Part shown: positions 1-12,600 of the stretch, one piece after another
Layout: each line of letters opens with the position of its first letter
Numbering within the stretch: the first letter of the stretch is position 1
Origin: Nepenthes gracilis
Lineage: Eukaryota; Streptophyta; Magnoliopsida; Caryophyllales; Nepenthaceae
NCBI GenBank assembly: GCA_033239525.1
Contig: BSYO01000003.1
Location: forward strand, 25,475,540 to 25,539,539
Direction of reading: 5' to 3'
Length of the DNA stretch: 64,000 nt
Position numbers and translations under genes: made by a program
The notes under the pieces: generated by a model
What the model saw: only the letters and a program-made list of their open reading frames with translations
Databases searched by the model: none
Told to the model about the DNA's origin: nothing

Positions 1-620
1 TTTATTAAACTAATATAATCAAAATTAATGTTAAAAAATATAAAAAATTAGGTTAGAATGGTTGAAACAGATTCCGGATGGCACATGCATGAAGTTGGCT
101 CGCTACAAGCTTGACGGTCGCCCAAGTGGTGCTCGAGCCCCACTCGAGCACCGATTCCAGGGATAGCTCACTCGATGGCCACTTGAGGAGCGCTCGGGGC
201 GCAATTTTCAGTATAGGTGCGCTTGAAGCACGCTTGACGAGCGTCAATGCACGAATTCCAGTATTGGGCGCTCAAGGAGCTTCTGACCGGAGTTCAAGTG
301 CCAGTTCGGATATTTAAACTGTGCGATCTATTTTCTTCCATCATTTTTTTGAAAGACAAGAGAGAGGAGAGAGAGAGAGAGAGAGAGAGAGCACGGTGGA
401 AAAGAGAGATAAGATGAGTTCGAGGCTTCCAAATCCATTTCCAGCATAGAACTAGTTGAAAAACTTGTAGATTTGGTTTAAGCAAGTGCAATCATATACT
501 TTTCTTTCTTTTGTTGGTAATTTTTCACTATTCCTCTCAGGTATTCTTGTTCAAATACTCATCTAAACTTAGATCTTGAAATATTTATGTGTTAAATGTG
601 CATATATGTTAATTTATTTT
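1..620 (+). repeat. GC-rich promoter-like repeat, copy A (left end cut by window)
   Basis: An AT-rich lead-in (1-60) is followed by a GC-rich block (about 110-310) made of four degenerate units of roughly 50 bp, each carrying a GCGCTTGAG/CTCGAGC-type core and an AATTCCAGTA-type tail. Next come a TATTTAAA TATA-like box near 307-314 and a GA-rich tract with (GA)n at about 361-391. The same order of parts recurs at 32400-33060, 33690-34100 and, inverted, at 51555-51900. Similarity to the 32.4 kb copy continues past the GA tract, with a shared AAGTGCA-type segment and AATACTCATC stretch. This layout resembles a U3-R-U5 segment of an LTR or the 5' part of a large non-autonomous element, but no terminal TG/CA or target duplication was found. 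Confidence 0.6.
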
Positions 621-3094
621 CCGATTTTAAAGTATATGTGTGAAAAACATGATTGTATGTCATTTTTCCCTTTCTGATTTTGAATTTAAGAAAAATGTGG
701 TGTTAAAATCGAAACCCTAACACCACACATGGCATGATTTCGAGTACTATGAGGTTTTATCATGTGTACTTCGTATGTAATGCTTCACATGTCCGGTAAC
801 TCCGTTAAGTTTATTAAATGTCCGGATTTCCTTTCGAAAATATTTTGGATGTTGAGTATATGGACCGATATTGTGTAATTGCCTATTTCACATATTTTTG
901 TGGAAATTCTTGAAGTTATTTGGAACCCCAAACCTAAAATCCGAATTTTGGATTATGAAAGATTTTCTATTTAAGTCTAAAACTTAAGATCCCAAGAATA
1001 TGAGAATAAGTATCTATATAAGTTCATAGGATTGTGAAATATATATCTGTATCAAATAATTTGAAACTCTATAATTTGTTATCTGTCATCGATATTTTCT
1101 CCCGAAGTGAGAAAATCAAGAATAAAGAATTATGTATATTTGTATGGAGTTTTCAAATGAAATATGAAAAGTAATCATAAAATTAGATCAAGAATTTTTA
1201 TTTTAGATGGTAATATTTTTTGACATGTCTTAGGATTTACAACAATAAATTGAGGAATTGCCCCTGGATCATGAGAGAATTTTTGGTGGCTAAGAAAAAC
1301 TATGGCACAGTATATCTGGGATTAAATGTACACCATCTATCACGAGACGTTAAATTTGAGATACGTTGGTAGGCCTTAAATTGTGTGGAATAACATGATC
1401 CTTTTCTCGATTAGTTTGTTTTATTAGTTGGTAAGACCTATTAACCTTGATCCCCAAAGATAAATAAGTTTTTGCATGTTTTGAAAACTAACGAATTAGA
1501 AATAAAGTAAGAAATTTGAAAACTACATCGAAAGGTCTTTTGATCATCTTTTATGTTAAGTATGCATTATGATTCTATTCCATCCTTTTTATTTATTTTA
1601 AAGTATAAATATACATATATTTATTTATATTTGTATCTTACTGAATATTTGGCTCACTTCTTTACTATTTTTACTAACCCTTCAGATGAGTTATATAAGC
1701 TCATATCAGGTAATTGAAATTGAAAAATCAGGTGGATATGAAAAGTCTAAATTATTATGATTATGGATGATTTATATCGTTTAGCATTTTCGGGTAATGT
1801 TTATTGTATCTAGATGTATTTTAGTTAAATTTTAATTCGGATGACGGATATAAAGTAAATAAGTTGTGGCGATGTTTAGAAAGTTGAGTTGTCATATTTT
1901 GGATAGGTTTAGGCCGTTTTGCTTATTGTAGATTAATTAGTTGGGTTTTCAACCTGATTTTTAATGTATTATGGATTTTCAGGAGATATTATTAACTCAA
2001 GTGGTATTTTTGTGATGTCTAAAATTACCAATGTTGTGTTTGATCGTGGACAATATTATTATTTTTGTATTGGATTAATTATGTGGAAGTGAAATAGCAT
2101 ATTTCATGTTATACAAGTTGAAAGAAATTTGTTATGGATGTGCTTTTACTTCCACGATACTATTGGATATATAGTATATGTTGTATTAATATTTTTGCAG
2201 GCATCTCTCCTTAATAAAGTTCTAACTTTGTATTTGTGAGTTAATGTCGAACCCACTGATGTTGTGGCATGAATTTAGATCCTATACATGTATGATTTAT
2301 ATAAATATATATAGTTGTTTATTGTTATTTGTATTTAGTTATTAACAAATAGTATGTTCATAGGGATTGATTTTCAGAGGTGGCACCGTTGTTAAAGCAC
2401 CGCCAAGCAAGAGCTCGATGAATTTGGAGCCTATATTCTATGACTTTTAACTATAATTACTTACAAAAAAACTAACTATAATTATTTAATTAATATTAAA
2501 TAATTATTTTTTTAAAAAAAAATTAACTATTACTTTTAAGAAATAATATAATTATTTAATTAGTATTTAACAATTATTATTTAAAAAAGTCAACTCTATC
2601 CTCCATTAAAAAAAATTGAGAGTTAAAAAAGCCATGGATATATAATATTTATTTTTTAAAAATAAATAGCCCTTCACGACATTAAATAATATAACTTTAT
2701 TTTTAAAAGATCTAAACTCATAATCTACCCTTAATTTTACAGGAGAATAAATATTTTTTCAATTTCGTCCTCGCCTCCAAAATTTTATGTATTTTATTTC
2801 CAATCTTCTGGTCACCATAACACTTAAAAACATGTATTTTCTTAACAACAAAAAATCTAAAATATAACACATACAAGTTAAATATTTACAATATCATATC
2901 ACATGATAAATATGATAAATTTTTAAATTAAAAAAATTAATTTACATATTTCTTATTCCTATATTCGTCCTAATTTTAACCTAAGTCTTTATTTGTCCCA
3001 ATTTTATCTTTAAATTAATTCCGTAACAGCAATAATTAATAAGGCCAAACTTCTAGCTAAAATAACGGCGTTTTTTAATTCGTTCCACGGCAAG
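621..3094. other. AT-rich spacer, no gene recognised
   Basis: Non-coding by inspection, with short frames only. 621-2400 may be the downstream body of the repeat that begins at the left edge, since its base composition is continuous with it, but no protein domain is visible. 2440-3060 is a run of AT-rich simple sequence. Confidence 0.4.
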
Positions 3095-3395
3095 CATGTG
3101 ATATGAACCCAAAATCAAAATTTGTGATATTCATAGAGAAACTTATAAGAAACTTTGTGACATTGCAACCGGACCCCACTCGTTTTAACTAGGTGGGTCA
3201 CAATGAACGGGGTGAACCAGCACCCGGACCAGTCCGGGGCCTGCACAACTGTGTTGAACTCACGGGTTCACCACCAACAAGCACCTAGACCGGCTCTGTG
3301 CCTGAACCGGCCCCAACCAGGTTGACCTGGCCGGTTAACTATGAAACTGAATGAACCAGTTACTGGATCCGACCGGTGCAATTTAACGCATTAAA
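3095..3395. repeat. GC-rich ACCGG/GGTTCA-rich block
   Basis: About 300 bp rich in recurring CCGGACC, GGTTCACC and ACCGGTT words, in both orientations, inside AT-rich DNA. It looks like a degenerate self-complementary repeat of transposon origin. It lies just beyond the 3' end of the small minus-strand gene. Confidence 0.35.
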
Positions 3396-3658
3396 TAAAT
3401 TCATAATTTATTTATACATAAAGTAATTAGCAAAAACTAGTTATATATAAACAAAAAATCAGCATCAAGAAAATTGCCAGCAAAATTCACAGAAATAGAA
3501 GGGAACTTAATTAACAATCAAGAGCATATGGTCACCACAATTTCAAAGTAGCACTAACTTTCAATGCATGTAGAAAAACATTATTTCCTCCTATTCATGC
3601 AGCAAATTCCTAGCTACCAAAGCACTAAAGCTTCACATTCATCCAGCAAACCTTGCTC

Positions 3659-6600
3659 TCACTCTGTCATTATAGGCTTATTCTCACTCGCCTTCGGCTT
3701 CTGCTCCTTGGGCTTTTGCTCCTCTGTTTTCCTGCTGTTTCAAGCAAGTTCAAGTCCATTTGTATCAAAAATTTACTCACTGAAGAGATTGTGGGTACCA
3801 TCTGAACATAGTTGAGTAATCAAAGCACATCTAACATTACTAAAATTCTAACAATATAAGTAATTGTAAGGCATAATATCATAGGGAAGACAATGTACAA
3901 AATGCATAGCCTTAAGGCCAAAAAGACAGAAAATAGTAGAATCACAACTATGGACAACCTACAATTAAGAGACAACAGCCCACAATTGATCATTAGAAAC
4001 AGCCCACAAAATTCATGGCCGTAAGGCCAAAGTTGACAGTTTTAGGATCATGGAAAACATTTTCTGAAATAGGTTTCATATGGTAGAATATAAAGGAAAG
4101 GAAATAATTTGCAAAGGAAAATAAATATTGAGTAAGAAAATTGTCTTACATTTTTCTTGGGATGGACCCCCATAGAACTTTCCAGCTCAAGTGTACATGA
4201 GGGAGTGAAGAAAAAATAATGAGTAAAATAGGAAAATGTCGGATCTGGACGACATTTTTGCTCAGATGTTGTCCATTTTCTAGAATATTGTAGTACATCG
4301 TGTGTACAAGATTTCTACCAATTTAAATTTCACATTTTTATTCTCATTTTATGTAATTCTCAAGGTTTCACTTACGTGGTAGTGGTGTGCGTAAAGCTGT
4401 GTTGAAAATAGACTTGTGTACTAATATTGAAAATTGTAGTGGGTTTCTGTGATCATGAATAATTGTAACGCACCTCTAGTTGGGACAACAATCCTGTGGT
4501 TTTTCCAATTTTATTTGTGGAAGAATCTGATACTCCCGAATTGATAAACTTAGACCCTACAACAAAAGGGAAGCAAAAAACATCCAAATATTCTATACAT
4601 AATGGATAGATGGTCCTAGATGCTACAACAAAGAAATATAAGTCGATCATTAAACATTATCACCAATAATAATAATAATAGAATTGCAGAAAATAAATTG
4701 ATACAACTAATATGTGGTGAACGGAAACCTCAAGTACCAAACAATTAATGAGTAAAGCTCTCAGGGCTTCTCCAGCCAATAAAAGCAAATCCAACAGTTA
4801 AAGTTAACTTAAAACCCAAATGCTACAAACATGCTAAATAATAGCCAACTTATTCTGACATGTGAACCCTATCATGGAACTCTTCGTATTTGCTCGTGAC
4901 AATGGAACCAGTTAACTTCTAATCTTCTTCCAAACTTTGCTTCATGACCAGTGAATCTCTAGAACTATTGGAACTCCAATATCCACACCACCCATGTAAC
5001 TCCAAAGGTTCATATGCTAGAACAAATGTTTAAATGGTTTCTAGAGTTTTGGGTACGGGAAGACCAAGGAATACACTCTTGGGATCCTCCAATATATGTG
5101 TTGGCTGCTAGATCAAGAGAAAGACGAGTATTTATATTGTGGTGGAAAAAACAGGGTTAAAGATGTGTCAGAAAATCAGAAGAGGGAACAGGTGCACATG
5201 CCCAGATCATGAGCCCATCAAGTGTGAGTCCTATTCCAAGTGGTGCAGATGTGCCCTTAAGATACACGTCAAGCGTGGAGCTATTGTCCTGCAGCATACA
5301 TACAGCCATCAGACGTGACACAACTGCCCTTCAGCGCACATGCGGCCATCAAGCTTCCATTAAGCAAGGCCAGCTTAGATCACAAAATTTGCTAATAATA
5401 AATATTCCTCACAATCTCCCCCTTTTGGAAATTCCGCAACACAGCACTCTAGCCACTAGGAAAATAAATTAATCACAAGTTCAGACACTATCAAAATTGA
5501 ATATATGCACATGAAAACCCACTCTTAGGACACGAGACAAAACCCTAGAACGTTTTTCCTACAAATAGTGTATCAAATATGTGACAAGTAGATAAACAAC
5601 GAGAAAGGCAAGTTTAGATCACATATGATCCTGAAAAAAACAAAGCATTGAATCGTAATAAACATCATAACTAAAGTTATCAGCAAAAGTAATTTGACAA
5701 TGTAACAGTCAAATCCAACAATGACGGCTTCATGAATGTCACCCAACTCACAGACCCTTTCTGTCACAGAGACAAAGGGGCAAATCAATTGTCATCAGAA
5801 TGATCAGAATCAAAGCCACCGATTGTGAATGGTCTGTAGCTCAAAAAACAGTCAATAAAAAATTCCTTCTGACATAGGTATCATATGCTTCCAGCATGCT
5901 CTTGAGATGGCTAATTTATGCTGAGATGCGAGATTGTTCGATTTGAAGAGCGGAGGGCTGATTAAATATTTGCAATAGTTTGCCCATTATACGCAAGGTA
6001 GCAGGAGTGGATAAGAGAGGTTTGGAGGGTTCGGAGACAGAGGCTAAGGAAGGATCAACGAGCATTGGATTGGCCAAGGGATCTCGCCAATACAATGAGG
6101 GGCAATGAGCATGTGCAAGGCTTTGCTCAAAAGTGATCCTATAGTGCAGCAAATGTATCTGACACGTGGATAAACAATGAGAAGGGCAGGTCTAGATCAC
6201 ATAATATAGCCTGACAAGATAAAACCAATGAATTGAAATAAATAGCATAACTCAATTAGAGTATCAGCAAAAGTAAACTGAAAATAAAACAGTCAAATCT
6301 AAAAATGATGCTCCATACATGAATATCACCTAACCAACATGAATGTCAACCAACCCACACTCCCCCTTTTTGTCACACAGACAGAGGGACAAATTAACCA
6401 TCATCAGAATGATAAAAATCAGGCCAATGATCACAAATGGTCTGCGGCTAACAAAACAGATGATCAAAACTCCCACTAACAAAGGTATCCTACACCTCCT
6501 GCATGCTCTCAAGACAGCTCACTCATGCTGCAATGTGAGATTGCACAACTTGAAGAGTGAAGAGATGATCAAATATATGCTGCAGTTGTGCACATTATAA

Positions 6601-9600
6601 CCGAAGGAGCACGAGTTGATAAGGGAGAGTCGGAGGATCCAAGTAGAGAGGCTCGGGAAGGATCAACGAGCATTAGGTCGGCCAAGGAATCTTGCCGGTC
6701 CGATGAGTGACAATGGGCATGTGCAAGGCTTTGTTCAAAAGTGGTCCTATCGATGGGTTTTCCAAGAGAAGCCCAAGGAAGATCGAGGATCACAACACTC
6801 GGTCCCATAACTAACCGTCCAATAAGACAACCATGAGGAGGTTGTCATCTTTCTTGGCCTCAATAGTGGATATTAGAGCAAATGTGAGCAGAGCAGTCAA
6901 CAGAGTCACCTAAGAGAAGAGCATGCAAAAAAGCATGTTTTGTCAAACAAAAGAGATGCAAAGTGTGCAACATGAAAAATGTTAGTGAGCAAAACACAGC
7001 AAACAAGGCACAGGGGATAAAGAAGTTTGGTTTTAAACAATTTTTCATGCCACAAATAGAAGCACCGTGTAGAAAGGAGACAATGTGATTCTAAGATGGT
7101 ATGGATCGTGCAGTGCATTAATAAACCGATGAATTCAACATGGGAAGATGAAGAGTGCTAAGAGAACCCCCTAAGATATGTCATGAAAGATGATTTTCCG
7201 GATCAACATCATGGATGTTGGCATAGAACTCATGGACTAAAAGGGGTTATAGGGCAATCAAATTAGTGAGCATAGGCCCCAAGTGCCTATTGAAAAAAAC
7301 CCAGGAGATTGAAGCACTGAAAGAAGCGAGATCCACCTCTCTCTCTCTCTCTCTCAAGTCAATTGACAATGGTTCATGTGTTTGAGGAAGAGAGCCTCCA
7401 TGAAGGAATTGACAAACCAGTTTGCATCACGAGCTGTTCAAATGCAAGACTTCTTACCAACATGCTTCTCAAAGCAAGCCATCTAAAAACAATTAAAGAT
7501 ACCACGAAACAAAGCATACCCGGATTATGCCCTACCAAAGAGGTGAATAAGTGAGAGTATCATGTGACAAATGGGGTGGGAAGCTCCAAACAAAAGCTCA
7601 CGGCAGCCTATCACGCACAAGGTGGAGAACCCATTAGGATTGGCTCAAAAGTGCAAAAACCATACACAATCATACCAACAACAAACTTCTCCACAAAACA
7701 ACATCATAGTCTCCATAGACTCCTAATTCCAAAAATATCACATGTAAAATTCCTCAAAATTGGAGAGAAAACCACTAAACCCTAAGTGAGCTAGGCAAGA
7801 AGAAAAGAGGAGAAATAGGGAGGAAAGAGAATTACCTCAAATCTCCTTTAGGATGCAGGGAAATGGCGCAAGATGGGCAATACTGTTGACCCAAATGAAG
7901 AAAAGCAAGGAACAAATGGAGAGAAATGAACTTTAGAAGACCACGCATGAGGCCGCACAAGAGGAAATAGGTAAAACTAGTGACAGGTGCACGAGCATGC
8001 ATCATGCATGCATTGGACGTAGTATGAAGAAATGATCAGCGCATGACTGCAATCATGCACACCTCTGGTGTGATATATCATCTAGAACACACATAAGCAT
8101 GTGGCTTGCTTGGGTTAGACAAGAAACAACTAAAAATGAATTAGAGCTCCAAGCACAGATTCATGCGAAAGATGCAAATGTAATGGCCCCAAGAAAAGAC
8201 ATAATATAAATTTATGCAAAAAGATTATCAGTGATGGGTGATTTCAGTAAAATCTATTCTTCCAATTAAAATTTTCATGAGTTTGACAATCAATGAAATA
8301 AATTCAACCACTCATTTTTTAACAAAATAAAGGGATGAGCCATATAAGGTATTGTGTGTGAAGTGAAGCACCATGCCTAGTTGAGAAACCTGAAAACCTT
8401 CAATTGTGAGAAGAGACCAGCTATAAGCATGAAATCGTTTGTGTGTTTTGCAAAAACCTCAAAGAAGAAAGTTAAACCCAACACCACTATGACATCCAAA
8501 CTCCTAGCCCTGACATTGAGGTGCTAAATATTTTTTCAAAATCATTGCTTTCTTTGAATTTTTGTGCAACATTCATTTTGACCATTTTCTCCTTATTTCT
8601 GAGTCCAAAACAGCACATTCAATTTTCATGAATTTTCCTGCGGCATTTCCATTCGAGGTACGACTAGTCCAAGGTCAATTCAAATTCAAGGTTAACCTCC
8701 GACACTTAGAATTGTCAACACAATACATATAAAAGCGGTCCATGTCTCAATCAACAGATATAGTGCGTACATTGATTGCAAGACAAAACAAATAAAGACA
8801 CAAAATGAGTTGGTTGGGCACAAAACTCTTATTAAATGCATGATAAAACCGATCATGTTCAAGTAAATTTCAAATCAAACGGAAAAATCTAGAAGCCAAG
8901 TTCTCCTTCTTAACCCAAATCCATTTCTCTATTGATTGGGTTACCCTTTTAGACAATAGATGAGTTGAACCAAACCCATACTTGATAAAATTAATTTTGA
9001 CTGTTTTGGTCAAACTAGACATCATCCCTCTTAAATGTAACACCTCAAGTGCAAGATTTGAAACCCCGGATGCTCAAACATGAGACTCCCTAGGATATAG
9101 CTTACGGCCATGAGGCCGAATAACGCCATGAGGAAATTCCCTTCTTAGCCAAACAATTTAAGAAATTTTTAGAAAGCAACAAAATTTTCAAGGAAAATCT
9201 AAGGACCCATATGATTACAATAATGACAAGAATTAAAAAAGAGAGTCTAAGGATAAAAAATCTGAAGGCATTCAATGCCTTGAACGTCAAAGTTTTGGTG
9301 ATATTAGGACTGAATGTCCTAACTTTAAACATAACAAGAACAAAGTCATGAATGAATTCCCTGTCCAGTGAGGAGGTCAAAGAGAGTATTTTTTCTAAAA
9401 AGGTTGGAAGGAATGGAAAATGACAAAAACTTAAAATATCTTGTTAAGTTGAAAGGTACTTTCAATGATTTGAAAATGATTAATGACACTCTTAAGGAAA
9501 AAGTCAAAACACTTGAGCGAGACTTAGAGAAATCTCAGGCCCAATTCTCATGTTTTCTGAGAATACGAAAAAGCTCGATCATATGCTATGAAAAGGGAAG

Positions 9601-12600
9601 GTCATCGATAAAAGGAAGGGCTTGGTTTTAAAGATGATAGCTTCAAAATGACCCACCCTACAAAATCCATTTCGGTATCGACTACCAATGGTAGCAAGGA
9701 AAAGGAAGTGGGTACTTTGACTAACAAAGGGAAGAACCCCAAGCTTGCCCCACTTACGACAACCTGTGTTACATTCACATCAGACCTACCCTAAGAAACA
9801 ATTTGTTCCTACGTGTTTTGGGGCGGCAAGGTCAAGCACATTAGCTCAAATTGTGTTGAGTTCGCATGAAAACACCTCATTAGGCCTGGTAGAACATGCT
9901 AGTCATATAACCCCATTAACCCAACGCCTAGGTGTCACTACCATTGTGGTGCTTTTGGTCACATCCACCATTATTGTTCTCAACTTAGATCCAGTAAACT
10001 AGACTAATATTTAATTAAAGGACACGGGCAAGTAAAAACTCAATGAGTGTCTAAGAATTTTGGACATCAAGTTAGGAAATCTCTTCCTGTCACCTATAGG
10101 ATGATATCTAGTTCACTCGCTCATGTGTTTTGCCCTCTTTCAAGATTCGTTCTTATATGCTTTCATGTGGCCACCATCATCCATGGTCCCATCTTCTGAA
10201 TCGTTGTGATATTTTCCTTTAACAGATTTAAGGGCAATGGATTTGTTCTTTTTTTTATTATTATCGATGAAGAGACAAATTGTAGGCTTGAAATAATCCA
10301 ACCAAACTCTTCAATTTTAATTGAATCAAGGTCCTTACTTTCCTCTATAGCGGTGACCTTTGGCCAAAACTACTTGGGTAGGGACCTCAAAACTTTTTGA
10401 ACAATCTCTTTCCCATAATTTTCTCCCATAAGAGTTTATTATTATTATTATTATTATTATCACTATTCCCACCTTATTCCTCATACTATTCTACAAATCA
10501 AGTAATGAAATACTAATTTTCACCTTATTCTATTCCAACAACCAAATATAGGAATAACAATTCCAACTCTATTCTCATCCTATTCTATTCCTTGGGAATA
10601 ACTATTCTATTCCCACCTTATTCCATTCCAACAACCAAACGTACTATTAGAGTTTTTGGTTCACAATAGATTTTTGTGCATTCATGTGTAGTTTGTAGGT
10701 CTCAAGCTTGTTTAGCATACTCACACATACACACATTTGGATTCACAAGAGAAAATGGCCATAGGTATAGCATCAATCCCTTTACTGCTACAATTGCTAT
10801 TTCCCAACTCCTCGTTAGACCATGTAATCAGGTCTTTGGGTATGTAACCCCATTTTCAATTTTGATGGGAGGCACCTATCCTCTCTCCACACAAATCCAG
10901 ACACATTTGTCAAACATTTCAGGAGAGCCTTCCAATATGGTGAGATATGGCAAAATCGACAAAGAATTACTCAGTCATCTAGACACCAAAAAGGTCAAAG
11001 ATAAGGGTAGCCTTTGATACCACTTGAAAGAAATTGATACCCCCTAATCGATAATATTTAGACCCTACGATAACAAGGATGTGAAAATTATTCACATATT
11101 CAATACAAGTAATAAATAGATGGTCCTAGATGCTACAACAAAGAAATAAAAATCGATCATAAAACATCATCACTAATATTAATAATAAACACAGTGCAAA
11201 AAACAAATTTAAACAAGCACTAGCGATGAAGGGAAATATCAAGAACAAAACAATTTTCGAATAAAACACTCTAGGTTTTCCGGCTAATAAAAGCAAATCC
11301 AATAATCAAGGTCAACTTATAACCCAGGTCGTATTCCTGACACATGACACTTACCAAGAAACTACTCAAATTTATTCACAGCAATGAAGCCAGACACCTT
11401 CCGGTTTTTTTCAAGACTTTTCTATAAGATCAATAAATCTCCAACACAACTGAAACACCAATGTCCACACCACCCACGGAATTTCGAAGGCTTGCTGTTT
11501 GGAACAAGCATTTAAAGGGCTTGTAGAGTTTTGGTTATGAGAAAACCAACACAAATCAATTACACAACTAGGAGGTGGTTTTCTCCTTCAAGAATCACTT
11601 CGCACACCATGACATACACTGTTGGACTCCTTTAATATTCATGTTGGTGGCTAGGCCAAGAGAAATATAAGTATTCATAGTGTGGTGGAAAAAGCATGGT
11701 TAAAACAATGCCAAAGAGTCAAAATTAATAATCGGCACACGTACATAGGTCATGCGAACATCATGCACAATCCCTATTCCTACCACGCGCACATGCGCCC
11801 TTCAGACACACATCAGGCATGATGCTATAGCCTTGCAACGTACATTCGTCCATCAGACGAGACTAATTCAAATCTCAGAATTTGCTAAGAATAAATATTC
11901 CTGACAATTAGAATTGGTTTTCCACAAATTATTGTCTCTTATAATTTATTTACATTAATGCAAATTCTTGTGATGTATTGTGTTTATATTATTTTACTTC
12001 CTCACATATTCAAGCGAGGTAGAAAGTGTTTTCTCCCAACAAGTGGTGCCCAAAGAAAGGAAGATGCAAGGGATAGTGATATGTGGGAGGGATGAGATAA
12101 TGATTAACGGGTCGAGGCCAATGTATAAAACTCTTATTGTGTGCGTGGTATTAGGAAAGCCGGACCACTTTGGATCTATTATTAGCTGCTTTATCTTACA
12201 TTGTACAAAAGATTGTTTCCATGATTTGAACTCGTGACCTCTAGCCCACACAACAACAATTCTACTGATTGCGCTAACTCTGCCAGGGGTGGAGTGATAA
12301 TATACCCAAAAAATTATGGTTAGTACCAAAAGTTATGGGAGATGCCCGTGATGGGGTAGTGAAGACATCACAGTGGAAGAGGAGCCGAGTGGAGGTAAGG
12401 GTATTCAATAGGTTTTGTTGGTAGAGTAAAACTACCCACGAACCATGTAGATGTCCCAAAAATCGTCGTTCTGACAAGCCCCATCTCTGCTTTTCCCTTT
12501 TGCATTCACAGACAATACTGGAATTAAAAACATTAAATTTGCCGGAACAATAAATACTCTATTGTTAGCAACCGCCCGCCCACCCACCACCAACACAACC

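Larger units (their letters stand above)
4518..11906 (-). mobile_element. Decayed Sirevirus-like (SIRE/Maximus) Ty1/copia element inside the intron
   Basis: Two direct LTRs (4518-5413 and 11025-11906) flank about 5.6 kb. Read on the minus strand, each LTR starts TGT(G/C)AGGAATATTTATT and ends in TTTCA-type sequence, and a primer binding site and polypurine tract sit at the expected inner edges. The flanking 5-mers ATTTG (4513-4517) and ATTAG (11907-11911) are one mismatch from a target-site duplication. Inside are gag remnants with zinc knuckles and duplicated polypurine-tract regions typical of Sireviruses. No reverse transcriptase or integrase could be found, so it is a deleted, non-autonomous relic. 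One gag part lies on the opposite strand to the element, implying an internal inversion. Confidence 0.8.

Noticed and set aside
3564..3815. 83-codon plus-strand frame rich in Ser and Phe
   Set aside because: It is the antisense shadow of exon 2 of the minus-strand 47-aa gene, which has conserved wording and a fitting splice site.
12230..12290. Possible tRNA gene (box A/box B-like sequences)
   Set aside because: The boxes belong to a SINE head with a SINE body attached; no cloverleaf with a proper acceptor stem was seen.
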